Source of the DNA: Iris pallida
Lineage: Eukaryota > Streptophyta > Magnoliopsida > Asparagales > Iridaceae
Direction: 5' to 3'
Assembly: GCA_029216955.1 (NCBI GenBank)
Contig: JANAVB010002199.1
Span: 16,093,120-16,157,119, forward strand
DNA: 64,000 nt
Below the pieces are notes generated by a model. The model was not told the DNA's origin. It searched no databases and saw only the letters and a program-made list of their open reading frames with translations. How positions within the stretch are numbered: the stretch's first letter is position 1; each line of letters opens with the position of its first letter. This document shows, in pieces, positions 37,521 through 50,300 of this stretch. The translations under genes and the position numbers were made by a program.

Positions 37521-37930
37521 AAAGCCCACAGCCCCCCAAACCCAAAAAAATCACTCTCATTTCTAAATTTCACTCTCTCTCTTCACAAATCCTAGCTTTC
37601 TTCTTCTTCTTCTATCCATCTTCTTCTTCTCCACCATTTCCATTCTCACATTTTCATCAAAACTCTAGTTTTTTTCCTCATCATCATCATCTTCTTCTTC
37701 TCCACCATTTCCATCATCACCATCTCCATCAAAACCCTAGTTTCCTTCTCTTTCCCAATTTCGATGGCACCCAAAAAAATAAATAAACCCTAAAATGTAT
37801 GGAAATAAAGGTTAAATATTTCTTTCCTCACAAAGAATGCATGAAAATAAATCCTAAAATGCATATTTCACTCTATTATCAAGATTGAAATAAATCCTAA
37901 CATGTTTTTTTTTCATTCGGGAATGTCGAC
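37521..37930. other. Unassigned sequence with CTT/ATC-rich tracts
   Basis: Two similar pyrimidine-rich blocks (TTCTTCTTCTCCACCATTTCC at about 37620 and 37690) and AAACCCTAGTTT words are present. They resemble a plant 5' leader, but no open frame follows. Confidence 0.4.
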
Positions 37931-37933
37931 TTT

Positions 37934-38310
37934 AGGACTGCCAAAAATTGTGGCAGTCCTGAAAGGAACTTGCTGTACAGCAAGTATCTTTCAGGACTGC
38001 CTCAATTTCTGGCAGTCCTCAATATGTCTAGGACTGCCAGAAATTGTGGCAGTCCTGTTGTAGAACATGTCCCTTTCAGGACTGCCACAATTTCTTGCAG
38101 TCCTCATTACTTTTAGGACTGCCAGCAATTGTGGCAGTCCTGTTGTACATCGAGTCTATTTCAAGACTGCCACAATTTCTAACAGTCCTCATTACTTCTT
38201 GGATTGCCAGCAATTGTGGCAGTCCTGTTGTACATGAGTCTATTTTAAGACTGCCACAATTTCTGGCAGTCCTTAATACTTCTAGGACTGTCAGAAATTG
38301 TGGCAGTCCT
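37934..38310. repeat. 84-85-bp tandem array of palindromic units
   Basis: Nine 27-base quasi-palindromes of the type AGGACTGCCA-N7-TGGCAGTCCT alternate in orientation. Form A is at 37934, 38030, 38115, 38200 and 38284. Its reverse complement B is at 37993, 38078, 38163 and 38247. So each ~84-bp unit is a palindrome built of two palindromes. It lies 0.6 kb upstream of the DP start codon. Confidence 0.9.
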
Positions 38311-38939
38311 GATATGAACCCAATTATTCTACAACTAGGATTTCTTCCATAGTTTTCTTCTACAACTAGGATTTCATGCATAATTCTTCTATTAATAAAG
38401 AAAAATTGGTTAATAGACTGATAGATTAATAGATTTGATAGATTTGATAACCCAATTTCTTCTACAATTAGGGTTTCATTCATAATGCCCAAACAACAAG
38501 AAGAAAAATAAAGTAGGGTTTGGAGAAAGAGATCTGAGAAATTAGAAGAGAACAAAAAATCAAAATAAACTAGGTTTGCAAAAATTGATGTTCTTGTTTT
38601 TTTTTTCTTCTTGTTCTTGTTCTTCTTGTTCTTGGGAGGAATGGAGAATGAGGAAGAAAACAAAAATTATAAGACTTATCTTTTATACCTACCACTTGGA
38701 TAGCCCTGAGTAATTTTTTCAATGGCAAACTTGTAAATAATGAAAAATTAACACTTGGACAGCTCCGATCAAAATATGCTGTGCCCTTATAATTTACCTT
38801 TTAGAAATCACCATTGGAGATGGTCTTAGTACTTCGTTTCCTCCCACTCTCAACTTCCCACTTACCCAACAAATATTATTCCCTCCCCTTTTCTCTAGGG
38901 TTAGTTAGTTCTACTTCTCACTTTCCTACTCAGCGACAG
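38311..38939. other. Upstream region of the DP gene
   Basis: AT-rich sequence with repeated TTCTACAACTAGGATTTC words at 38327-38375. No confident TATA box was found. The 5' UTR of DP probably begins within the last 130 bases (TCTAGGGTTAGTTAG region). Confidence 0.4.
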
Positions 38940-41035
38940 ATGGTAACTGGCGGGAGACAGCAGCAGCAGAAACATGGGGAGAAATCTAGAGTTCCGGCGG
39001 GGAGGTCCTCGTGGGGACCCCCGGCGCTCTCCGGCGCTCAGTCGGCGTCGACGAGCGGCAGCGCCGGCGGCGGCTCCCCCTCCATACGCAGCGGGCCGGC
39101 GATCGCCGCTGCCTCCACCCCCGCCAGGGGCAGCACCTTCGTCCGCATCAACCAGCTCGACATCAACGCCGACGACGACGCCGGCTCCTCCCTGGGGGCA
39201 GCCAGGTCATTTCCCGCTTCCTCCGGATTCTCTCCCAATTTTTGTTTCCTAGTTTGCTTTCTCGATGGCAATTGTTCACGATCGCTGTTTTAATTCGAGA
39301 ACCAAGGACACATTCCAAGAAATTGGTGCCGCCCGTCTCCGCGTCGGACACGTGTCGAGCACGACACGAGCAATTGTTCATGATTATATTGTTTGATGGC
39401 AATATTATTTATTTTTTTGTTTTGTTTACACGACTAAATAATAATTATTGGGAATGGCATTCCTTGCACTCTTTTGCTTGATGTGTCACAAAAATGAATG
39501 CAATTTCCTATAGCAAATTGTATCATTTTACCTCTTAAGTCTAGACTTTTAGTCTCAGGGGAACATGAGGATACTTCTTGGTTGCATGAGCTTAAACTAC
39601 ATAACCAAAATGTAGCTGTACTCACATGTCAATTGGCCGTCAAAGTTTTATGGCGCGACCCTCTCATGCTTATAGCCACCTTGTCTAGGAATTTGACATC
39701 AACGTAGAGGGAGGGCTACATTAAGTTGATAATTTTTTTATGGAGCTTTCTTATACTCCATAGCCAACCTGTTTTGATGATTCTGATTCGACTATTGATG
39801 GGACTAGGGAATGGTTAATGTCTAGTTGACCTTTGTAGAGAAGCTTTGAAAATAAAAGATTTAGAATAAAAAATTAGGACAAAAACAAAATACGGAAAAT
39901 TGTATCAGAAGCATAAAAGTTTCAAAGAATTGTGTAAAGGAAAAGAAGTTCAGTGAAATTGCAAACTAGGAACCGTTGCGGTCCAAAGTAGGGCGTAAAA
40001 AAAATACGCCATAAATATGGGTGTCTAAATCTAAATTTGTGGATTAGTCTGCTTAGTTAGTTAAACTAAATTTCTCCGCCTTAAATTTTTTCGGCCCATA
40101 AATTCAATGCCTAAAATTAGGGCGCCAAAAATAAACGCCCTACTATAGGGCGTATTTTTTTTAACGCCCATCAATAGGGTGTATTTTTTTCACTCCGTTT
40201 GAAAAAAATACATATAAATAAAAAAGCCCAAAAGTTGGGCTTATATAATTTGGCTAAAAAAATACATATAAATAAAAAAGAAGCCCAAAAGTTGAGCTCA
40301 AAATTTACCATTTGCCTAAAATAAATAAAACGCCCAACTTTTGGGTTTTTTTTTATTTATGTATTTTTTTCACTCCTAACGCCCAACTTTTGGGCTTCTT
40401 TTTTTATTTATATGTATTTTTTTTGAGCCAAATTATATAAGTCCAACTTTTGGGTTTTTTTTTTGAAAAAATACGCCCTATTGATGGACGTTAAAAAAAA
40501 ACGCCCTATAGTAGGGCGTTTATTTTTGGCGCCCTAATTTTAGGCGTTGAATTTATGGAATTTTAAGGCGGAAAAATTTAGTTTAACTAACTAAGCGGAC
40601 TAATCCAAAATTTAGATTTAGACGCCCATATTTAGGGCATATTTTTTTGACGCGGGGGCGCAACGGTTACTAGTTTGCAATTTCACCGAACTTCTTTCCT
40701 TTTACACAATTCTTTGAAACTTTAATGCTTCTGATACAATTTTCCGAACAAAATATGAAATGTGGTTTCAACAAAAGTTGAAGGAAAAAAAAAAAGAATT
40801 AAGGCAGTAATATATAGCGAGCCTAGGAAGTGACTGATTATGCTTGACAACTTCTTGTACTAACTGCAAGCGAATGTAAAGGCCAGCTAGCACTATAGAT
40901 GAAGATGTCATAAAAAAAAAACAATGTTGTAAAAATCGCTAGGCGGAGTCGGTGCGTCGGAGGGCCGACTAGCGCCTAGGGCGCCTAGACGGCGCCTAGG
41001 CGCCGATTTTTATTTTATTATTATTATTATTATTA

Positions 41036-41097
<62 letters not shown>

Positions 41098-44000
41098 GGG
41101 GGGAGGAGAGAGACAGCAGATGCAGCACTCCCCTCTCCCCTCCGCTCCTCCTCCTCCCCTCTCCTCCTCCTCCTCCTCCCCTCCCCTCTCCTCCTCCCCT
41201 CCCACCACCTCCCCTCTCCTCTCCTCCTCCTCTCCTCCTCCGCTCCCCTCTCCTCCTCCCCTCCCACCACCACCACCACCGCCACCACCAACAGAAGAAA
41301 AAGAAGAAGCAGCCGCCACCACCACCACCACCACCACCAGCCGTCGCCGCCGCCGCCAGCGACTACGACGACGGCGGCGACGACGACGACGACGGCGGCG
41401 GCGGCGGCGACGGCGGCAGGTAAGTATGTAATTTTGTTTCCATTTTTTTTTTGAATTTTTAAAAAAAATTGGCCGCCTAAGGGCCGCCTAGGGCCGCCTA
41501 GACCGAAACCGCCTAGGATCGCCGCCTAGGGGGTTTTCGGTGCGGCGGGCGGTCGCCTAGGCCGATTTTTAGAACACTGAAAAAAAGTACAAATTCAATT
41601 TTCGCAGGTAGGCTTTAAAGATAAATAAGGAATGACCAGCAGAAGATGTATTAGTTTGGGCAAAGTGCATGACTATTAATACATAGTGACATTTTCATGG
41701 ATTATGAAATCAATTTTGTACCATTGATGTTCTTTTTGGGTTATGGTAGCTTTACCTTTAACTCTACCTTAGAAAATAATTAGACCATGTAATTCATCCG
41801 TAAGAAAATCAATTACCAATTTTTTGGTGCAGTTGGTAGTATAACCCCGATACATCCTCCAACTCCCATCGTACTTCTCCACCACGAGCACAGGAAAGAG
41901 AACAAGCTGGATCTTGGCTAATGACAAGATCTATGAACAATCATTTATATTTCATTTCTGATGTTAGGGATGCCTGTAAGGAATGATGCACACTGGTTCC
42001 CCAGTCCGCTCCCTCTTCTGTTGGAATCTTGTTAATGGATCATCGAGAAGCCCTTTGGCAGTTGATAGCTTCTATGAATCAGTGGGGAGCCCATCCAGCC
42101 AAAAAACCAGCCTCTATTTTCTCTGAACATCAACAGTATATAAGCTAATTGTGAAGCCGCTAGCTGATTGCTTGAGAGCCTTCCCAAGGCCTTCTCTTGG
42201 CCAATATCCAAGATTTGGTTTCATTTCCCCCCAAATTTTAGCCTTACCATCCAATTGTAACTTCGTAGTAAATATTTCAAAGTTCTAAGTGATATCTCCT
42301 TAATTTCTCAACCGTGAAGCACCTAACATTACCCAACACCTTCCCAATTGGAAACAAGGGCCTCTATATCATCCTGGCTCCATGGAACTCAAGAACCAAG
42401 CCTCCAACATCTTCCTTTGGTAATCAACTTCCCTCCCTTTCCACCACTGAATGCCGCATTGAACTCCTTATTAATTGTCACCCGCCCTCATCCTTCTTAA
42501 CTGTATCAGGTTCTAGAACATTAGGGAGACTCCCACTACTGGTCAGAATACATGCCTTCTATTCTATATGTTCGGATTTGATTTTTCTTTTAGAAAACTA
42601 CGTACCAGCGAGGAAAAAAGTGGGTTTCTGTTGGAAAATATATGCTGGCTTTAGTAGCTATGATTTAGGCAAAAGAGAGCTTCTTTTGGGAAATGTATTG
42701 CTAGTTGACCGTATAGGTAATTTGAAATGCATCTAAGGGGATTGTGTGGTAAAAAAAAACCCATCTTTCCACTAAAGTATGATGTCTGGTCTGGGACAAT
42801 TCTAATTCAATCAAACCGTTCGAGACTCATGGCCTTTGACTTTCGCAACACAACCTGTAATCTGCTATAAACGGGTGGATTGTCAGTTCATTGAGGGTTG
42901 ATGTCAGGTTGGCAGCCTTTCATAAAAACTATTTCTTTTAGAAGCTTTCTTATGCTCCATAGCTTCCCCTCATTTTTGAGGGGAGAAGGCTTTGATGATG
43001 ATGATGATCTTTGGCATCACACTATCTTATACACATAAATACTTATTATAAACATACATACATAAAGAGAACTTTCAGTGTCATAAAGTTTTTACCCTTG
43101 TGCACATCTCCAAAGTTTAAAAGAGAATGCGACTTTCAATTGTTTTGAATATCAAAATGGCACATCCATGAACCACTTGCAATGTTTACGAAAAGATTTT
43201 ATGGTTTTGCACTCTGGAAGTCTAACTTATTCCATGTTAGATTTGTACTTTTCAATTTCATCACCCACTTTCAAGCAGCCAAACAGGTCCTAAAGAATGA
43301 ACCTAACATATCATCAGAATGTAAAGCAACCAAAATATCAGTATTGATGCCATGATCAAAACAAAGCGGTTTACTCAACAACGAAACCTAATCAAAATGT
43401 TTGGGGTTGGCTATTCGAATCATTTTCTTCCATTCAGCTCTTTTAAGGGCCACGTCTCTTGAAAACATTAACAAAAATTATCCTTAGCTCCAACAACCCA
43501 GATTCGTTTAAGCCTAGCTCTAGTTATAACATCTCCTATGACTAATATCTTACAGCTCCTAACTAGCACATCTATTGTTCTAGTTGCATATGTCCAAACA
43601 ACTTGAGGCAATTTTCCCACATTGTACCTCAGTTGGTGTTACCTCCAACTTTTTACGAATGCTAATTTCTTATCCTATCTTTCATTGTGTTGCTACTCAT
43701 CCATCTTAACATTCTCATTTCAGCTATGTTCATTTCCATCCATCTTAACATTCTCATTTCAGCTGTGCTCATTTTCAAGACATGTTACTTTTTAATTGCT
43801 TGATAGTTCTATCTATAAATCATATTTGGTCTTTTAGTTGTTTTATAGAATTTTTCATTCAACTTGAACGGTATATTTCGGTCACAAAGAAATCTAGAAG
43901 AACTCTTCCAATTCAACCATGTTTTAATTCTATGTACGATGTCCTTCTTGATCTATCTGATGACTGAATTGATCCTAAATACCCAAAACTATCATCTTTA

Positions 44001-47000
44001 GGTATCTCTTGTCCATAAATGTGTACTCCTCCCTCATTTGTTTTGACCTTTGGTTGTAGTTTGTAAAATATGGGTTGATCCCATCAACTGTTTGGCATCA
44101 TTGCCAATTGAGATTTGATGAACAAGGTCAGGTGCTTGCTTGAGAGTGGTGGACTCTCTCTTGGGTCTTTGGGAGAAGTGTGGAGATCTGTATCTTCTCG
44201 TGGTGACATAATCAGACAAAGTAGGCTTTTGGTCTTAACAACCCAATTTCATCATTGTTCCGCTTTTAACCTTTTTTGACACTTTCAGCCTAAAGGGGTC
44301 AGTCATCCAAAGTCCTATATGTTTTTATTGAACCTGGAGCATTTATTGGTTTTGTTTCCTTTTGGTAGTAGGCTCCCTTAGCATGTCCAAAAAACACTTT
44401 TCCCTTTGAAGCTTCATGATAAAAAGTTAAAAACCAACACTTATAATTTGATTCAGTTTATGTAAGTGAGGGGATGAAGGGAGAGGCTTAAATTGGAAGG
44501 GAAATTATAGTGGTGCCAGGAAGTGATTAGAGTTTATTAACCTTTTTGCTGAGTACAGAGGTGTCCAATTGCGATCCTTGCCTCAGATTTGTGAAAGAGA
44601 ATGAGAATGAATCCCTCTGAACAGATCGGATGGATGGAGAGGATTCTCAGTTTTAATTATGTTGTTGAATATGTTCGTGACATTCAGATTTACTATATGA
44701 AGGACATTCCTAATATATGATCTTGTATGATTTATATTCCATAATGGACACTTGACAGGTGCATTAGTAGTTTTGATGAAGCATGTCTTTTTTAACAGTG
44801 CCAAAAAGAAAAAGAGGGGTCCACGAGCAGTTGGAGGAGATAAAAATGGCAGGGGCCTTCGACAATTCAGCATGAAAGGTAAAAAAAAAAAAAAAAACTA
44901 TACTACTATAAGGAACCCTATTCCCAACCATCTTGAGCTACCTCCTAGAATAAGGTTTCCCATCCTGCAATTGTTTTGGCTCTGCTACAGAATAATGAGA
45001 GATTGGCCAGTCCGATTCGCCCCCTTCCACACGCACGCACACACAAAACACAGCTCCCTATTTCTTTGAGAAATAAGGACCCCCACCCCTCCGCGCGTGC
45101 ACACACACATTCACACACACGAGAGACTTCCACCCACAAGCGCACCCCCACTACCAGTGAGACCTCAACCCACAAACACACAATACAGCAATTTTCTAGA
45201 AGGCATTTTACTTACCCAACTAAGGCTCTCTGCCAACCTGACATGCCTCCTTTGGCACATTTCTAGTTATTTATTCTGACAACTGAAGAAAAGAATCCTG
45301 GATCCTCGCAAAGGTCTCATAACCTGATTTTCTTCTGGTAGTAGGTGGGAGTAGATGCTAATGCCATTGCGTAACAGGCACCCAGTTTTTTTTTTTTTTA
45401 CTAATTGCTGCCTCTTGTTCTCTCCACTTCTAATGACCTAGTTGTTCACGATCTTTCATGTCTTTGCTGCACTTCTTATCATGTGTAGTCTGTGAGAAGG
45501 TGGAAAGCAAGGGTAGAACCACTTACAATGAGGTCAGTTTTGTTGTATACTCATTATTCTTTTATGTTGTTGTTCTTAATCTCATTACTTTTCACATCAT
45601 TTTCTTGCGCGCAAGCGTTGTTTGCTCGTAGTACTCAAGGCTTTGAGCATGGACTCTTTCCTTAGATCCTCTTAGCAGTAGCCTGTTACCTTGTAGTTAA
45701 CTAATTCTCTTGTCCTTTTAAGCAGGAACTCGTACCATAGATCTTTAGCAGATTTATTCCCTTTCTATTATTATTTTGAGAACTCTATTGTTTTGTGCTG
45801 ATAACTACCTGCACCTCAACATATTCGGGAAGTAAGCGGCTCTTTTTATTTTAGGTATAACCATTTTGTTGTGTTATACTTTCAAATTTACCCTGTCTCA
45901 CTAAAAGACAGCAGAAATCTGTTCTACAATTGATCTTGCATGCTTATAGAAAATTTTGAAACATAAAACTATTTATAGAGAATATATTTCATTGTGTATT
46001 CTAAGGCCAGCTTTGCATTTGTCTAACTTAAAATCAGAGTTTTTTTTGGTTTGATCATTAAATTGTTAGGTTTGTGCTATCCAATTTTGCATTGGTTGTG
46101 TGTGCATAGCTGCTAACTGTATCCTATTTATGATTACAGTCAAACCTTATTTATCCAGCGTAATGGTACTTACGTGTTAATTAATCTGTTTTAGTTTTCT
46201 GTGCTACTTTTTCTAATCTTGGTTGGTTTCTAGTTTTCATGCCTCTGTATTTGAAGTTCTACACTTCTCAGGTTGCAGACGAACTTGTTGCTGAATTTGC
46301 AGATCCTGGCAGTACCTTAGGATCTGCGGATCAGGTAATGTGGGATTCCCTTGGCTAGGGAAGATATGTTCATATTGGTTTCTAGAATGATGTGAATGTC
46401 TTATGTTATACAGCAACAATATGATGAGAAAAATATACGGCGCCGGGTGTATGATGCCCTAAATGTTCTAATGGCAATGGATATCATCTCAAAGGATAAA
46501 AAGGAGATACAATGGAAGGGTTTACCTCGGACCAGTCTAAATGATATTGAAGAATTAAAGGTTTGGATGTCACACACTATTCATATATTTGTAGATTATA
46601 CTATTTTTCTCTTCTCTTCTTTTCTTTCTTTCTGAAAGTGTTGTGCATTATGTTACATAAAATTAGTTGAGTTCCTTTCATGTAAAGCTTATCCTCTTGG
46701 GTCCACATATTATTGCAGGCAGAACGTGTTGCAGTGAAAAGTAGGATTGACAAGAAAGTCGCATATCTGCAAGAATTGGAAGATCAAGTAAAGTGAATTT
46801 TATTTTCTTCAAAGTTCTGATAATTCCTACCGTACAAGACTGAGGAGACATACAATTGCATATACACATACTGTAATTCTATGAAAAAGTAGACAAACAA
46901 TGAATATGCATAATTTTTTGAATTATGCAACATTAAATCATTTGACTTTTTAAAAAGATGATTGAATGTACAAATATTACAAACATCGTTATAGATTGCA

Positions 47001-47265
47001 CATAAGTGAATGTAACTTAAGTTTTTGAAATCCTGATAGCCTTTTCAGATTTAACATGAATTATATAGCTCTCTCTCTAACATCCTTATGCATATTCTGA
47101 TCCCATAGGCCTTCTGGGACCATATGATTAAAATAATTCCATGTCTTAAATCCTTTGCTTATTGTTTACGGAGCTTCTACGTTGCCCGCGGTTTGTAACT
47201 GCGGGCGTGGTCGCCGGCCACGTGCCGGCCGGCCATTGGCCCTCTGGTCCGGGTGGGGCCCGGAG

Positions 47266-47301
<36 letters not shown>

Positions 47302-50300
47302 ATTGGTGGCCGCCACGTCGGTTGGCGGTCACGCCCGCGGTTACAGACCGCGGGCAAAATATCATTTTCGTTGTTGCATGATCCGGGACGTTCTTTTAGT
47401 CGACATCTTTTCGTTTGGTATCGGATACTAATAAAATGATTTGATTCGTGTTTCTCGAATACTGCACAGCAAGATAGTATTATATGATCATATTATTTTG
47501 TGCACGTTTTTTTTTTGCTATAGCACTTAGAATGGAAGTTTTGAATGATGTTCTGACTTGTTGATCTTGTGTGTGTTTAGAATTATTCTAAATTCTAACA
47601 CAAGCTTATAGGTTTGACATCACATTTTTCTCTTCTTTTTCTGATTAGTACATAGGCCTCCAAAACTTGGTACACCGCAATGAGCAGTTGTATGGATCAG
47701 GAAATGTTCCTTCTGGTGGTGTTGCTCTACCTTTTATCCTGGTTCAGGTATCCTTGCCTTTCTTTTCACTTTTTATCTTCTTTTATCCTGGCACCATTTA
47801 CTTTTGCAAATGCAGATCTTGTCACTTTGTAAAGCTAATTTGTATGACTGTGAAAATTCTTTCATGTGGCTATTAGGTATGAGATTATATATAGAGGTGA
47901 TCCACATGAAAAGTACTTATTAGTTTTTTTTTGACTTGTCGAGGTCTTGAAATGTACGACTGCTAAGGAAATTGTAGGTTCATTCCTCTCAGTTCTGTTT
48001 TTTTCCGAGAGAAACTAAATTTGTTTGACATATTCTCGTACACACCCCTTTATCATTCTACTATTTCACATAGCGATGAGCTTAACCTCTGACGATTTGC
48101 CATTTTCTGGGAAATATTTCACTCTACACCTTTTCATACTTTGAACCTATGTTGCTCGGACTCGGGTACGGGTGTCCGACATGGGTGTGTATCTAGAAGT
48201 CCGACTCTTAATTTTTCAAATTTTAGAATACGGGGACACGGCTGAAAAGGATCCGAAATTTGGACACGGGTGCGGGGATACGTAGAAATGAGTATATGTA
48301 ATTATATTATTTTCTTTCAGTTTTACATGTCTTTATAAAGTACATTTTTTAGTTACATTTATTTTTTAAGTGGGATTTGTGAAAAATATATGTACTCTCC
48401 TACTGTTTAGTTCAGTAAAAATAAAATATATATACTCTCCTATTGTTTAGTTCAATAAAAATAAAAATATATATACTCTCCTCGGCTGAAAAGGATCCGC
48501 CTGAAAAATGGAGGATCGGGTGCGTGTCCCACACCCACACCCGTGTCACACCCAAATGACACGGGTGCTCCTCCAAAAATGGAGAGTCCGAGCATCACAG
48601 CTTTGAACTTCCATTCTGTTAGATCACGAGATGCATGGAAGGTCTTGTCTTACTTGTTTGCTCAATGGAGAATCAAATTGTCAGAGTTGGATCCTATGTC
48701 AGTGCTTTAAGTAATATTGTTTCTACCTTATCTATCCATTAGCTAACCATCTAATTGTTGATTATAAAATCAAAAGCAATTTAGTGCCTTGCTATTGAAT
48801 ATGCATTTTCACTTTGAACGAAGGGGGTGACCTGTCACTGTCTGTATAAACTACAAAGCTTTACTTCTTAGTTACTTTGTTGATGTAATTTAGAATGTGT
48901 TGGAGTTGCTTAGGCGGCGACAACAACAACAACAAAGCCTTTATCCCAAATTTTCGTGGCCTGTTTGAATCCTTTTCTTCCATTTGGCTATGTTAAGGGC
49001 CATGTCCTCTGTAATGTTCACAAAAATCATATCATTTCTTTAACACTTCAAACCATGTTTGTCTAGACTTACTTCTAGCCCTTGCAAACTCCAATAACTA
49101 GTAAATTAGCGATCTGCCTTATGGTAGCGCATCTACTGGTATGTGTTGCTTATGTCCAAACCACCTAATTTAATTTTCTCTCATCTTGTCCTTAATTGAC
49201 GTCACCTTTAATTTTCCACCGATATACTCATTCTTATCATATCCTTTATATTGTCACTCATCCATCTTTGCGTTTTCATTTCGACTACACTAACTTTTTG
49301 GACACGTTATTTCTTAATTGTCCAATACTCTGATCCATAAAGTATGACCGGTCTTATAATAGTCTTGTAGAACTTTTCTTTCAACTTAGAGATATCTTGC
49401 GATCACAAAGTACCTCAGAAGCACTTCTCCATTTCAACCATCATGTTGTAATAGTATGCATGACATCATTCTCAATCACGATCAACGATTAATCCTAAAT
49501 ACCGAAATCTCTCTTAGGTATCTCATGTCCATTTATGTGGTCTCTCTCTCATTTCTCTTTGACTTCGGTTTGAAATTATATTTCATATACTATATTTTCG
49601 TTCTATTAATCCTAAATCCCTTATATTCCAAAGTATCTCTCCACACGATACTCAATTTCTTGTTCCTAACAACGACAAAGGCTCTATCCAAAAACTGAGA
49701 GTCTGCTGTTTGAATCATTTTCTTCTATTTAGTCTTGTTCATATTGAATTATAATGAACTTTATGTTCATAGGATCTTGTTCAATTTGATACTGTTTGCT
49801 AATTTTCCTTTAACTAAATTGTCTATATAAGGCCACAATTTCTTGATACCTGTCTCCAATGTTGTTATTTATGGATGATATAGTTATTGGATTTAAATTT
49901 CCAGAAACCAGAACAATGCTACCATCCACCATAAATTAATTCGGTCTGGAACTTTGTTATGAAGTTCCTGAAAAGTTGTGAATAGTGGCTTAAATACCAG
50001 CAAACACACTAATAAAACCATAGCAAAGTACTCATGAAACATACAGAATATAGGGCATCATTTTCACTTACGTAGACTGATGCATGTCCTTTCAGGACTT
50101 GTAGCATCTTAATTGAAGAGGTACCTTAGGACTACTGAAAGCTTCAAATGAACCTGTGTTGGAGTAACAGGAATAGTTACTTCTATACAGGAGATGATCC
50201 TCACTATAGCTTAATAAGCCTAAAAAGATTCCTCTTGTCGGTCACTATAATTTGGATTTAAGGCTTTGCTGCTGTTGTTATTGCTACTACTTAGTCCTGT

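Noticed and set aside
41037..41431. Pro/Ser/Arg-rich and Gly/Glu-rich ORFs
   Set aside because: Triplet-repeat translations within the hAT-like element. No domain, although the end of the block looks like an exon with a GTAAGT donor.
42314..42736. 140-codon ORF in DP intron 1
   Set aside because: No domain or gene context; likely chance or very old transposon sequence.
47155..47439. Gly-rich and Pro-rich ORFs over the G-tract
   Set aside because: Homopolymer artefacts inside a MITE.
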